Source: Modestobacter italicus (GTDB lineage: Bacteria; Actinomycetota; Actinomycetes; Mycobacteriales; Geodermatophilaceae). Taken from it: 64,000 nt of DNA. Location: positions 3,100,001 through 3,164,000 of the forward strand of contig NC_017955.1 in the NCBI RefSeq assembly GCF_000306785.1, in the 5' to 3' direction. Every line of letters begins with the position of its first letter. Within the stretch, counting starts at the first letter, position 1. The notes below the pieces were generated by a model. That model was not told the origin of the DNA and did not search any database. It saw nothing but the letters and a program-made list of their open reading frames with translations. A program made the translations under genes and the position numbers. This document shows positions 47,910 to 57,117 of the stretch, piece after piece.

Positions 47910-48784
47910 AGGCCCTCCTGCTGGCTGGTCATGGCCCGGAAACCGGTGAGCCGGGTGACGGCGAGCGAGAGCGCCGCGCCCAGCACCAGCAGCAGGACCG
48001 CGATCGTGCTGGCGTAGCCGAACTCGAAACCGCTGAAGCCGACCTGGTACATGTACAGCGGCGCGATGCGGGTGGCCGTGCCGGGCCCGCCGTTGGTCAG
48101 GATGAGGATCGTGTCGAAGGTGGTCACCGAGCCGACCAGCATGAGCACGGTCGAGGTGATCACCGTGTAACGCAGCAGCGGCAGGGTGATCCGGAAGAAC
48201 TGCTTGTACCGGCCGGCGCCGTCAATGGTCGCCGCCTCGTAGATCGACACCGGGATCCCCCGGGCCGCCGATTGGTACAGCAGCGTGTGGAACGGCACGA
48301 ACTGCCAGGTCAGCACCCAGGCCACCGTGTAGACCACGATCGAGGGGTCACCGAGGAAGTTGAACCGGTCCAGCAGCGGCAGCTGCTGGGTCAGCCCGAA
48401 GTTCGGGTCGAGCACCGAGTTCCACAGCAGCGCGATCGCCGCGGTGGAGAGCAGCACCGGCAGGAAGAAGATCGAGCTCAGGACGGCGCGGTTGCGCTGC
48501 CGGCCGGCCGCCCAGACCCCGATCACCAGTGCGATCGGGGTCTGGACGACCCAGCCGAGGACCATGAACACCAGCGTCAGCCCCAGCGAGTGCCGCACCT
48601 CGGGGTCGGAGAACAGGCGTGACCAGTTCCCTGCCCCGGACGGCGACGGGAACCCGAAGCCGTCCCAGTCGGTGAAGCTGAGGTAGACGACCAGCACCAT
48701 CGGCAGGACGGCGAAGACCCCGAAGAAGGTCAGCGCCGGTGCCAGGTACCAGCCGGAGGGACGTTCGCGCCCCTTGGCAGCCAT
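47906..48784 (-). CDS. Sugar ABC transporter permease, MalF-type
   Basis: 292 residues with six membrane helices and the EAA motif (EAATIDGAGRYKQFFRITLP). Partner of the permease at 46992-47909 and 31 bp after the binding protein. Confidence 0.92.
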   Translation of the reverse strand: MAAKGRERPSGWYLAPALTFFGVFAVLPMVLVVYLSFTDWDGFGFPSPSGAGNWSRLFSDPEVRHSLGLTLVFMVLGWVVQTPIALVIGVWAAGRQRNRAVLSSIFFLPVLLSTAAIALLWNSVLDPNFGLTQQLPLLDRFNFLGDPSIVVYTVAWVLTWQFVPFHTLLYQSAARGIPVSIYEAATIDGAGRYKQFFRITLPLLRYTVITSTVLMLVGSVTTFDTILILTNGGPGTATRIAPLYMYQVGFSGFEFGYASTIAVLLLVLGAALSLAVTRLTGFRAMTSQQEGL

Positions 48785-48815
48785 GTCAGGTCCTCTGTGT
48801 CGTGGTGCGGGTCGC

Positions 48816-50126
48816 TCAGCCGGCCAGGGCGGAGACGAAGCCCTCCGGCGTCTGGTCGCCCAGGAAGAAGTTCTGCAGCTCGGTGAGCATCTTGGTCGCC
48901 ACGTCGGCCTGCAGGTCCTGGTCCCAGGAGAGCTGGAAGTTCTGCGCGTTCGCCACCTGGTCGTAGATGGTGGTGGTGTAGTCGGCGTTGTCGCCGGCGG
49001 CCAGCTGGTCGCGGACCCCGGTGATCGGCATGACGTCGCCGGCCTTGACCAGGTCGGACACGTACGTCTCGTCGGTCAGCGCCGTCTTCACGTACTCCTC
49101 GGCGGCCTCCTTGGCGTCGGAGTCCTTGGTGATGGAGTAGAAGTTCGACACGTTGCCGACCAGGTTCGACGGGTCGCCCTTGCCGCCGGTGACCGCCGGG
49201 AAGGGGCCGTAGCCCAGGTTGCCGGCGTTGACGAAGTCCGGGCTCTGGCCGAGCTGGTTGGTGAACTCCCACGAGCCCATCAGGTGGAACCCGGCCTGGC
49301 CCTGGGCCAGGATCGTCGACGCGCCGCCGACGTCATAGCCGACCGAGGCGAAGTCGTCACCGAAGGCCCCGGCGTCGATGAGCTCCTTGAGCATGGTCAT
49401 CGCCTCGAGGACCTCCGGCTGCGCCCAGCCGCCGTTCTTGCCGTCCCGGATGTTCTGGAAGACCTCCGGGCCGCCGACGCGGTCGAGCAGGTACTCCGCC
49501 CACATCAGCTCGGTCCACGACTGCGAACCGGCCAGCGCGATCGGGGTGATGCCCTTGGCCTTCAGCGCGGCGACGTCGGCGAGCAGGTCGTCCCAGGTCG
49601 CCGGGGAGCCGTCGATGCCGGCCGAGGCCAGCACCTCCTTGTTGTTGAACAGCAGCACCGGCTGGACACCGCGCATCGGCAGGCCGTACTGCTTGCCGTC
49701 GATCTCGGCGCCGGCGAGCACGCTGGGCAGGAAGGCGTCCCGCAGCTCGGGGTTCTCGTCGAGCATCGGGGTGAGGTCCTCGATCTTGCCCGCGTCGACG
49801 TACTCCTTGAGGTTGCCGCCACCCCAGTTGAAGAACACGTCGGGGGCGTTGGCCGAGTTGATCGCGGTGCGCAGCCGCTGCTTGTACGGGTCGTTGCCGA
49901 AGGTCTGCAGCTCGGCCTCGCCGACCTCCGAGGACTCGTTGAAGCGGTCGATCGAGGCCTGCTCGATCGGGTTCAGGGTGGTGTCCTGGAGGGCCCAGAT
50001 CTGCGCGGCGTCACCGCCGCCGCCACCGCCTCCGCTGGGGCCGGAGGAGCCGCAGGCGGCCAGCGAACCGGCCAGGACGAGGGTCGTGGCCGAGACGGCC
50101 ACACGAGACAAGCGTCGGGGGGACAT
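48816..50126 (-). CDS. Sugar-binding lipoprotein of ABC importer
   Basis: 436-residue extracellular solute-binding protein (family 1). Lipoprotein signal ending in LAAC at about 22-25, Gly-rich linker, then the two-lobe binding fold with many aromatic residues (NWGGGN, SQSWTELMW, GSWEF). Probably binds xylo- or gluco-oligosaccharides given the adjacent GH3 enzyme. Preceded by two LacI-type palindromes. Confidence 0.92.
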   Translation of the reverse strand: MSPRRLSRVAVSATTLVLAGSLAACGSSGPSGGGGGGGDAAQIWALQDTTLNPIEQASIDRFNESSEVGEAELQTFGNDPYKQRLRTAINSANAPDVFFNWGGGNLKEYVDAGKIEDLTPMLDENPELRDAFLPSVLAGAEIDGKQYGLPMRGVQPVLLFNNKEVLASAGIDGSPATWDDLLADVAALKAKGITPIALAGSQSWTELMWAEYLLDRVGGPEVFQNIRDGKNGGWAQPEVLEAMTMLKELIDAGAFGDDFASVGYDVGGASTILAQGQAGFHLMGSWEFTNQLGQSPDFVNAGNLGYGPFPAVTGGKGDPSNLVGNVSNFYSITKDSDAKEAAEEYVKTALTDETYVSDLVKAGDVMPITGVRDQLAAGDNADYTTTIYDQVANAQNFQLSWDQDLQADVATKMLTELQNFFLGDQTPEGFVSALAG

Positions 50127-50160
50127 CCCACCGCCACCTTCCTGTTTCGTCGTTGAAAAC

Positions 50161-50171
50161 CGAAAGTTTCG
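50161..50171. promoter_or_regulatory. LacI-type operator, proximal
   Basis: CGAAAGTTTCG, a perfect 11-bp odd palindrome 34 bp upstream of the binding-protein start; identical core to the distal site. Confidence 0.7.
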
Positions 50172-50305
50172 AGCAGTTGCGAGAACGTAAGCCACGTCAC
50201 CAGCGGGTGTCAACGGCGGCGGCACGACGCGCCGCAGCATCACTTTTCTGTGTCCTGACGCCCAACGTCGTCGCCGACCGTGGTGGCGGATGGACTACCG
50301 GATCT

Positions 50306-50318
50306 TCGAAAGTTTCGA
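50306..50318. promoter_or_regulatory. LacI-type operator, distal
   Basis: TCGAAAGTTTCGA, a perfect 13-bp palindrome 107 bp upstream of the lacI-type gene and 134 bp from the proximal site (start to start 145 bp), allowing control of both divergent promoters. Confidence 0.7.
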
Positions 50319-50425
50319 TACGGTCCTCCCACGCCGACAGTGACGCCGGCCTGACGACCCTCCCCGGGTGCGGCAGGCTCGACCCGCAGCAGCCGGCACC
50401 CATCGAGGAGCGGAGGGCCGTCGCA

Positions 50426-51424
50426 GTGCCACCCCACGAGCTGGGCCGACCGACGCTGGCGAGCATCGCCGCCGCCGCGGGCGTCTCGCTGCCCACCGTG
50501 TCCAAGGTGGTCAACGGCAAGCTGGACGTCGCCCCGTCCACCCGCGCGCACGTGCTGCAGCTGCTGGAGGAGCACAACTACGTCCCGGTCACCCGCAAGG
50601 CGCCGACCGACGTCCTGGTCGACGTCGTCTTCACCGCGCTGGACAGCCCGTGGGCGGTGGAGATCCTGCGCGGGGTGACCGAGAGCGGCCTGGAGGTCGT
50701 GGTCTCCAACCAGTCGCGCTCCTCGGACAAGGACTGGGTCCAGTCGCTCATCGCCGGCGGACGCCGCGGCGCCCTGGTGGTCACCTCCCGGCTGACCGCG
50801 GTCGACCAGCGCCGGCTGGGCCGCTCGAAGCTGCCGGTCGTCGTCATCGACCCGGTCGACATGCCCGGGCAGGACGTGCCGAGCGTCGGGGCGACCAACT
50901 GGGCCGGCGGGCTCGCCGCCACCGAGCACCTGGTCGAGCTGGGCCACCGGCGGATCGCGGTGATCGGCGGCCCGCAGGACTACCTGTGCAGCCGCGCCCG
51001 GATCGACGGCTACCGGGCCGCGCTCGAGCGCGCCGGCATCGCCGTCGACCCCGCCCTGGTCCGGCACGGCACCTTCCACCACGAGGGCGGCTACGACCAG
51101 GCCCGCGCCCTGCTCGAGCTGCCCGACCCGCCGACCGCCGTCTTCGCCGGCAGCGACGAGCAGGCCTTCGGCGTCATGGAGGCCGCCCGGCAGGCCGGCC
51201 TGTCGGTGCCGCACGACCTGAGCGTCGTCGGCTTCGACGACCTGCCGATGGCCCGCTGGTCCTCCCCGCCGCTGACCACGGTGCGCCAGCCGCTGGCCGA
51301 CATGGGCCGGATGGCCGGCCGGATGCTGCACGAGCTGATCACCGGCGGCGAGCTGGCCAGCCAGCGCGTCGAGCTGGCCACCCACCTCGTCCCGCGCGCC
51401 TCGACCGCGCCCCCGCGCCGCTGA
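50426..51424 (+). CDS. LacI-family regulator
   Basis: 332 residues: N-terminal HTH (LASIAAAAGVSLPTVSKVVN) with hinge, then a periplasmic-binding-type sensor ending in the usual VGFDDLPMA and LTTVRQPL motifs. GTG 50426 has GGAGG 9 nt upstream; the open frame further upstream crosses the operator and is not coding. Divergent from the binding protein and followed at 88 bp by the GH3 gene. Confidence 0.92.
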   Translation: MPPHELGRPTLASIAAAAGVSLPTVSKVVNGKLDVAPSTRAHVLQLLEEHNYVPVTRKAPTDVLVDVVFTALDSPWAVEILRGVTESGLEVVVSNQSRSSDKDWVQSLIAGGRRGALVVTSRLTAVDQRRLGRSKLPVVVIDPVDMPGQDVPSVGATNWAGGLAATEHLVELGHRRIAVIGGPQDYLCSRARIDGYRAALERAGIAVDPALVRHGTFHHEGGYDQARALLELPDPPTAVFAGSDEQAFGVMEAARQAGLSVPHDLSVVGFDDLPMARWSSPPLTTVRQPLADMGRMAGRMLHELITGGELASQRVELATHLVPRASTAPPRR

Positions 51425-51512
51425 CCGACCTGCTGCTCCTTCCCCCGCCGTCCCACCGGCGCTGATCCACCGCGCCGCCCCGGCGCCCCGACGACTCCCA
51501 GGAGCCCTCCCC

Positions 51513-53870
51513 GTGACCGAAGCCCAGTCCCCGCCTGCCCTCGACCCGGCCGCCGCCGCCGTCTGGCGCGACCCGGCGCGTCCGGTGGCCGAGCGGGTGC
51601 GCGCCCTGATGGACGTCATGACGCTGGAGGAGAAGGTCGCCCAGCTCTACGGCGTCTGGACGGCGATCTCCGACGGCGAGGAGGTCGCCCCCAACCAGCA
51701 CGAGTTCGCTGAGCCGCTGCCGCCGTGGGAGGAGCTGACCCGGCCCGGGCTCGGGCAGCTGACCCGGGTGTTCGGCACCGGGCCGGTGGAGCCGGCGATC
51801 GGGGCGAAGGTGCTGGCCCAGACCCAGCGCGGCATCGTGGAGAACTCGCGGCTGGGCATCCCGGCGATCGCCCACGAGGAGTGCCTCACCGGCTTCACCG
51901 CCTGGGGCGCGACGGTGTTCCCGACGCCGCTGGCCTGGGGCGCCTCGTTCGACCCGGCGACCGTGCGGGCGATGGCCACCGGGATCGGTGAGGTGATGCG
52001 CTCGGTCGGCGTCCACCAGGGGCTCTCCCCCGTGCTCGACGTCAGCTTCGACCACCGCTGGGGCCGCACCGAGGAGACCATCGGCGAGGACCCGTACCTG
52101 GTCGCCGCGCTCGGCTCGGCCTACACCCGCGGGCTGGAGGACGCCGGCATCGTCGCGACGCTCAAGCACTTCGCCGGCTACTCCGGCTCCGGCGCCGGCC
52201 GCAACCACGCACCGGTCCGGCTGGGCCCGCGCGAGTTCGCCGACGTCGTGCTGCCGCCGTTCGAGACCGCACTGCGCGAGGGCGGTGCCCGGTCGGTGAT
52301 GAACAGCTACGCCGCGGTCGACGGGGTGCCCGCCGGGGCGGACCCCGCGCTGCTGACCGACCTGCTGCGCGGCCGGCTGGGCTTCGACGGCGTCGTGGTC
52401 GCCGACTACTTCGCCGTCTCGTTCCTGGAGACGACGCAGGGCGTGGCCGGCTCCCCCGCCGAGGCCGCAGTGGCCGCGCTGACCGCGGGCATCGACGTCG
52501 AGCTGCCGACCGTGCGCTGCTACGGCGAGCCGCTGCTGGAGCTGCTGCGCACCGGCGAGGCCTCGGTGGAGCTGGTGGACCGGGCGCTGGAGCGGGTGCT
52601 GCGGCAGAAGGTCGAGCTGGGCCTGCTCGACCCCGGCTGGGACGCCGAGCCCGCGGCGTTGCGGTCCGCGGACGAGCTGGACCTCGACCCGCCGGCGATG
52701 CGCGAGCTGGCCCGGACCCTCGCCGAGCGGTCGGTCGTGCTGCTCGACGACCGCGCCGGGGTGCTGCCGCTGCAGGAGCCGGCGTCGATCGCCGTCGTCG
52801 GCCCGTGCGCGGACGACGTGCTGGCGCTGATGGGCTGCTACGCCTTCCCGAACCACGTCGGCGTGCAGCACCCCGGCATGCCGCTGGGCATCGAGCTGCC
52901 GACCCTGCTGGACCGGGTGCGGGCCGAGTTCCCGGCCGCGCAGGTCGGCTACGCGCTCGGCTGCCCGGTGCAGGAGCCGGACACCAGCCACATCGCCGCG
53001 GCCGTGTCCGCCGCCGCGGACGCCGACGTCGTGCTGGCCGTGCTCGGCGACCGGGCGGGCCTGTTCGGCCGCGGCACCTCGGGCGAGGGCTGCGACGCCG
53101 ACGACCTGCGGTTGCCCGGCGCCCAGGCGGAGCTGCTGGACGAGCTGCTCGAGACCGGCAAGCCGGTGGTGGTCGTGCTGCTCACCGGGCGCCCCTACGC
53201 GTTGGGCGACGTGGTGGACCGCGCTGCGGCGATCGTGCAGGCCTTCTTCCCGGGCGAGGAGGGTGCAGGCGCGGTCGCCGGCGTGCTCAGCGGCCGGGTG
53301 AACCCCTCCGGCCGGCTGCCGGTGCAGGTCGCCCGGACGCCGGGCGGCTCCCCCGCCACGTACCTGAGCCCGACGCTGGGCCGGAAGAGCGGGATCAGCG
53401 CGGCCGACCCGACGCCGTGCTTCCCGTTCGGGCACGGGCTGTCCTACACGTCGTTCGAGTGGTCCGACCTCGAGGTGTCCGGCGACGGCGAGTGGGCCTC
53501 CGACGGGGCGGTCACCGTCTCGTGCACGGTGCGCAACACCGGGGCGCGCGAGGGTGCCGACGTCGTCCAGCTGTACCTGCACGACCCGGTGGCCAGCGTG
53601 GTGCGGCCGGTGCGCCAGCTCGTGGGGTTCGCCCGGGTGCCGCTGGCGGCCGGCGCCGCGGCGCGGGTGACGTTCACCGTGCACGCCGACCGCACCTCGT
53701 TCACCGGCCGCGACCTGCAGCGCGTGGTCGAGTGCGGGGACGTCGTCCTGCAGCTGGGGGCCTCGAGCGAGGACCTGCGGCTGGAGGCGCCGCTGCGGCT
53801 GACCGGCGGCGACCGGGTCGTCGGCGCGGACCGGGTGCTGACGACGCCGGTGGAGGTCACCCCGCTCTGA
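51513..53870 (+). CDS. GH3 beta-glycosidase (glucosidase/xylosidase)
   Basis: 785 residues: GH3 N-terminal TIM-like domain (about 35-345) with KHF at 218-220 and putative nucleophile Asp298 (GVVVADYF), GH3 C-terminal domain (about 400-640, including LGDRAG and FPGEEG), and a fibronectin-III-like domain (about 680-770). No signal peptide, so it acts inside on imported oligosaccharides. Sits with a LacI regulator, sugar importer and xylose genes, which favours beta-xylosidase activity (inference). Confidence 0.92.
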   Translation: MTEAQSPPALDPAAAAVWRDPARPVAERVRALMDVMTLEEKVAQLYGVWTAISDGEEVAPNQHEFAEPLPPWEELTRPGLGQLTRVFGTGPVEPAIGAKVLAQTQRGIVENSRLGIPAIAHEECLTGFTAWGATVFPTPLAWGASFDPATVRAMATGIGEVMRSVGVHQGLSPVLDVSFDHRWGRTEETIGEDPYLVAALGSAYTRGLEDAGIVATLKHFAGYSGSGAGRNHAPVRLGPREFADVVLPPFETALREGGARSVMNSYAAVDGVPAGADPALLTDLLRGRLGFDGVVVADYFAVSFLETTQGVAGSPAEAAVAALTAGIDVELPTVRCYGEPLLELLRTGEASVELVDRALERVLRQKVELGLLDPGWDAEPAALRSADELDLDPPAMRELARTLAERSVVLLDDRAGVLPLQEPASIAVVGPCADDVLALMGCYAFPNHVGVQHPGMPLGIELPTLLDRVRAEFPAAQVGYALGCPVQEPDTSHIAAAVSAAADADVVLAVLGDRAGLFGRGTSGEGCDADDLRLPGAQAELLDELLETGKPVVVVLLTGRPYALGDVVDRAAAIVQAFFPGEEGAGAVAGVLSGRVNPSGRLPVQVARTPGGSPATYLSPTLGRKSGISAADPTPCFPFGHGLSYTSFEWSDLEVSGDGEWASDGAVTVSCTVRNTGAREGADVVQLYLHDPVASVVRPVRQLVGFARVPLAAGAAARVTFTVHADRTSFTGRDLQRVVECGDVVLQLGASSEDLRLEAPLRLTGGDRVVGADRVLTTPVEVTPL

Positions 53871-53886
53871 GCTGGCCGAGCTCTGC

Positions 53887-53930
53887 AGGTTTCGGCGCCG
53901 AACCTTGATGCGGTTTCGGCGCCGAGACCT
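53887..53930. repeat. Twin GC hairpins between convergent genes
   Basis: GGTTTCGGCGCCGA occurs at 53888-53901 and 53912-53925, 24 bp apart. Each copy sits inside a near-perfect palindrome (GGTT...AACC and GGTC/GACC arms). Lying between the convergent GH3 and pseudouridine synthase stops, they may act as a two-way terminator or be REP-like repeats. Confidence 0.6.
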
Positions 53931-53944
53931 GGAGTGGGTCCCCG

Positions 53945-54787
53945 CTACAGGCCGACGAGCTCGTGCAGGGCGCCGACCTCCGAGCGGGTGAGCTTGCGGA
54001 TCGTCCCGGTGCGCATCCGGGCCAGCTCGATCGGACCGACCGCGGTGCGGGTGAGCCGGTTGACCGGCAGCCCGACCTCGGCGAGCAGCCGCCGGACGAT
54101 GTGCTTGCGGCCCTCGTGCAGGACGATCTCCACCACGGACTGGCCGGCGTGGGTGTCCATCAGGTCGAAGGAGTCGACGGCGACCGGGCCGTCCTCCAGC
54201 TCGATGCCGTTGCGCAGCCGGCGCCCGAGGTCCCGCGGCACCGAGCCGCTGACCTGCGCGAGGTAGGTCTTCTTGACCTCGTAGGAGGGGTGCGCCAGCC
54301 GGTGGGCGAGCTCGCCGTCGGTGGTGAGCAGCAGCAGGCCCTCGGTGTCCTGGTCCAGCCGGCCGACGTGCACCAGGCCGGCGGCGAGGTCGCCCATCAT
54401 GTCGCCGACGGTGGGGCGGCCGCGGTCGTCGCTCATCGCGGTGATGACGCCGAACGGCTTGTTCATCGCGTAGGTGATCTTGTCGTTCTTGATGTCGATC
54501 CGGCGGCCGTCGATGGCGATGACCGCGGTTTCCGGGTCGACCCGCATGCCCTGGACGGTGACGACCTTGCCGTTCACGCTGATCCGGCCCTCGTCGATCA
54601 TGTCCTCGCACACCCGGCGGGAGCCGACGCCGGCGCGGGCCAGCACCTTCTGCAGCCGCTCACCCGGGCGGTCGTCGTCGGGCTCGGCGGCCTGGGCGTC
54701 GCGGGGGTGCAGCGGTGCGAGTTCCATGTCCTCGGACCAGCCCTCGCCGCCCTCGGTGGTGGACTCGTCGTCAGGGGTGGTGTTCAT
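53945..54787 (-). CDS. rluB: rRNA pseudouridine synthase (RluB/RsuA family)
   Basis: 280 residues: acidic N-terminal extension, S4 RNA-binding domain (RLQKVLARAGVGSRR) and catalytic domain with the active-site Asp in VGRLDQDTEGLLLLT. Modifies 23S or 16S rRNA. ATG 54787 or 54796 are both possible. Follows scpB by 152 bp in the conserved scpA-scpB-rluB order. Confidence 0.93.
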   Translation of the reverse strand: MNTTPDDESTTEGGEGWSEDMELAPLHPRDAQAAEPDDDRPGERLQKVLARAGVGSRRVCEDMIDEGRISVNGKVVTVQGMRVDPETAVIAIDGRRIDIKNDKITYAMNKPFGVITAMSDDRGRPTVGDMMGDLAAGLVHVGRLDQDTEGLLLLTTDGELAHRLAHPSYEVKKTYLAQVSGSVPRDLGRRLRNGIELEDGPVAVDSFDLMDTHAGQSVVEIVLHEGRKHIVRRLLAEVGLPVNRLTRTAVGPIELARMRTGTIRKLTRSEVGALHELVGL

Positions 54788-54939
54788 CCCCGCCATTCTC
54801 CCACCTCCCCGCAGCGACGATCACCACGCTGCACCCCGCCTCCCACCGTGGCCCCCCTCCACCAGAAGCGTGCCTCTGGTCGACGCCCCCACCGCCAGGT
54901 GCGTGCTCTCTCGGCGGAGGACGGCGGGGTCCGCGGAGG

Positions 54940-55836
54940 TCAGGCGTCCGGGTGCTCGTCGAGGAGGGAACCGGCGTCCGGCATCAGCGGCGCCAGCTCG
55001 GGCAGCTCGTCCAGGCCGGTCAGCCCAAGCCGCTCCAGGAACAGCGGCGTCGTGACGTACAGCCCGCCGCCGGTGTCCGGGTCCGATCCGGCCTCCCGGA
55101 TCAGCCCGCGCGAGGTCAGCGTGCGCACCACCGCGTCCACCCCCACCCCGCGGATCGCCGACACCCGCGCCCGGGTCACCGGCTGCCGGTACGCGATGAC
55201 GGCCAGGGTCTCCAGCGCCGCCTGGGTGAGCCGGTTGCGCTGCCCCCCGAGCAGGTGCCGCTCGACGACCGGGGCGTGCTCCTCCCGGGTGTACAGCCGC
55301 CACCCCTCCCCCACCCGGCGGAGCACGATCCCGGCCCGCCGCTCGTCGTAGCCGGCGGCCAGCGCCGCCAGCTCGCGGCGCACCTGCGGCACCGGGCAGC
55401 GCAGTGCGTCGGCGAGGGTCACCTCGTCGACCGGCGCGTCCACCACGAACAGCAGCGCCTCCAGGCCGCCGCGGAGCACCGCCGGGTCCGCGTCGAGGCC
55501 GAGGGCGAGCTCCTCCTGCACCGGGGCGTCGTCCGGCGCAGCCTCCTCCACCGGGGCCTCCGGCTCGGGTACCACCTCCAGCTCCACCGGTGGGGCCGCC
55601 GGCGCCCGGCCGAACGACAGCGCCGGCGCCTCCTCGACCGTCGCCGCCTCCTCCGCGGCCGCGGGGTCGGCAGCAGCCGGCAGGTCCGCCGGGGCGCCCA
55701 GCCCGGCGGCCAGCTGGCGGGCGACGACGTCCCAGCCCTCCGCGGGCAGCGCCTCGTCGTCCTCCAGCCCGGCGGCCACCTCCGCGGCGATGGCATCCCA
55801 GGAGAACGGACGCGGCTGCTCCGGCTCGTCGCTCAC
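54940..55836 (-). CDS. scpB: Segregation and condensation protein ScpB
   Basis: 298 residues. The conserved winged-helix ScpB fold occupies the C-terminal two-thirds (LEALLFVVDAPV ... LETLAVIAYRQPVTRA ... GLYVTTPLFLERLGL). The N-terminal about 110 residues are an acidic Ala/Glu/Pro-rich extension, common in actinobacteria. GTG start overlaps the scpA stop. Partner of ScpA and SMC in chromosome condensation. Confidence 0.93.
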   Translation of the reverse strand: MSDEPEQPRPFSWDAIAAEVAAGLEDDEALPAEGWDVVARQLAAGLGAPADLPAAADPAAAEEAATVEEAPALSFGRAPAAPPVELEVVPEPEAPVEEAAPDDAPVQEELALGLDADPAVLRGGLEALLFVVDAPVDEVTLADALRCPVPQVRRELAALAAGYDERRAGIVLRRVGEGWRLYTREEHAPVVERHLLGGQRNRLTQAALETLAVIAYRQPVTRARVSAIRGVGVDAVVRTLTSRGLIREAGSDPDTGGGLYVTTPLFLERLGLTGLDELPELAPLMPDAGSLLDEHPDA

Positions 55837-56693
55837 TCGTACTCCTCCAGGTCGTCCGCGATGGCCGCCTCGATCTCCTCCGGCAGCCGGCCGCCGATCA
55901 GCTGCGGCCCGGTCCACCGCACGTGCAGCTCGCCCAGCGGCGTCACCTGGTCGAAGGTGACCAGCTGCTGCCGGTAGAGCTCCAGCAGCGCGAGGAACCG
56001 GGCGACCACCTCCAGGGTGTGCGCGCAGTCGCTGCTCAGCGAGCGGAAGGTCGCCGTCCCCGCCGTCGCGATCCGGCCGCGGACCAGCACCAGCTGCTCG
56101 GTGACGCTCACCGCCGGGGCGTGCAGGTGCGAGACGCTCACCGTCGGCGGCGGCTTCGGGGTCAGCGCCTCCATCGCCAGCGCGGCGAACTGCTCCGGCG
56201 TGACGCCGAGCAGCACCTCGGGCAGCAGCTGGGCGAAGCGCGGCTCCAGCGCCACGTCGCGGGGGAACCGGCGGGCGGCCTCCGCCTCCCGGCGGCGCAG
56301 GAACTCCGCGGCCCGCTTGTAGGCGCGGTACTGCAGCAGCCGGGCGAACAGCAGGTCGCGCGCCTCCAGGACGGCGAGGTCGTCCTCGTCCTCGACGTCG
56401 GCGGCGGGCAGCAGTCGGGCGGCCTTGAGGTCCAGCAGCGTGGAGGCGACGACGAGGAACTCGCTGGCCTGGTCCAGGTCCAGCTGGTCGCCGAGGGCGT
56501 GCAGGTGGGCGATGAACTCGTCGGTGACGGTGGACAGCGCGATCTCGGTGACGTCGAGCTTGTGCCGGCCGATCAGCTGCAGCAACAGGTCGAACGGGCC
56601 CTCGAAGTTGGCCAGCCGGACGGTGAACCGCCCGTTGCCGACCTCCTGGGGCTCCGCCGTCACGTCCGGTGCCCGCGGTGACGGCGCGGCCAC
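55833..56693 (-). CDS. scpA: Segregation and condensation protein ScpA
   Basis: 286-residue kleisin of the SMC-ScpAB complex. N-terminal FEGPFDLLLQLIGRHKLDV motif and C-terminal winged helix. GTG 56693 follows GGAGG by 6 nt and overlaps the upstream small gene by 34 bp. Confidence 0.94.
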   Translation of the reverse strand: MAAPSPRAPDVTAEPQEVGNGRFTVRLANFEGPFDLLLQLIGRHKLDVTEIALSTVTDEFIAHLHALGDQLDLDQASEFLVVASTLLDLKAARLLPAADVEDEDDLAVLEARDLLFARLLQYRAYKRAAEFLRRREAEAARRFPRDVALEPRFAQLLPEVLLGVTPEQFAALAMEALTPKPPPTVSVSHLHAPAVSVTEQLVLVRGRIATAGTATFRSLSSDCAHTLEVVARFLALLELYRQQLVTFDQVTPLGELHVRWTGPQLIGGRLPEEIEAAIADDLEEYE

Positions 56694-57013
56694 TGCAGAC
56701 CTCCGGAGGTGATGAGCAGCGGCTCGCTGACGTCACGGGTGGCGACGACCTCGTCGACGTGCACCAGCAGCAGGTCGAACCCGGCCGACTCGACGCTCTG
56801 GTCAGGCCCCAGGAGGTCGCGGCACTCCCCGCCGAGCCACGTCACCGCCGATGCCAGGTCCGGCTCGCTGACCACCAGTCGGACTGGCTCGTCCACGTCG
56901 TCGGACCGCTGGGTGAGGGTCACCGTCCGGTTCGCGCCGTACTCGACGTCCAGCGGCCGTCCGTCGAGGCGCAGCCGACGGATCAGCTCCTCGACGTACG
57001 GCAGGCCGGCCAC
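56660..57013 (-). CDS. Small hypothetical protein upstream of scpA
   Basis: 117 residues, acidic, no membrane segment; no family recognised. GTG start preceded by GGAGG. It overlaps scpA by 34 bp, so translation may be coupled. A plus-strand frame also spans this interval but lacks a ribosome site and context. Confidence 0.55.
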   Translation of the reverse strand: MAGLPYVEELIRRLRLDGRPLDVEYGANRTVTLTQRSDDVDEPVRLVVSEPDLASAVTWLGGECRDLLGPDQSVESAGFDLLLVHVDEVVATRDVSEPLLITSGGLQWPRRHRGHRT

Positions 57014-57040
57014 GCCTCCAGCCTAGGTCGGGCGTGACGG

Positions 57041-57103
57041 GTTGATCATCGGCGAACGGCGGTGCGGCGCGCCGAGAGCCGCCACCGGATGCCGATGATC
57101 AAC
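57041..57103. repeat. 13-bp inverted repeat, possible terminator or REP element
   Basis: GTTGATCATCGGC and GCCGATGATCAAC are perfect inverted copies separated by 37 bp that themselves can form a GC stem. Located just after the stop of the ribbon-helix-helix-like gene; probable transcription boundary before the small gene and scpA. Confidence 0.55.
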
Positions 57104-57117
57104 GGGAGAGGCGAGTC

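Noticed and set aside
51339-54611. Very long minus-strand open frame (over 1000 codons) opposite the GH3 gene
   Set aside because: It is the antisense shadow of a GC-rich gene; composition is Arg/Gly/His/Gln-rich and it overlaps the real GH3, LacI and pseudouridine synthase genes.
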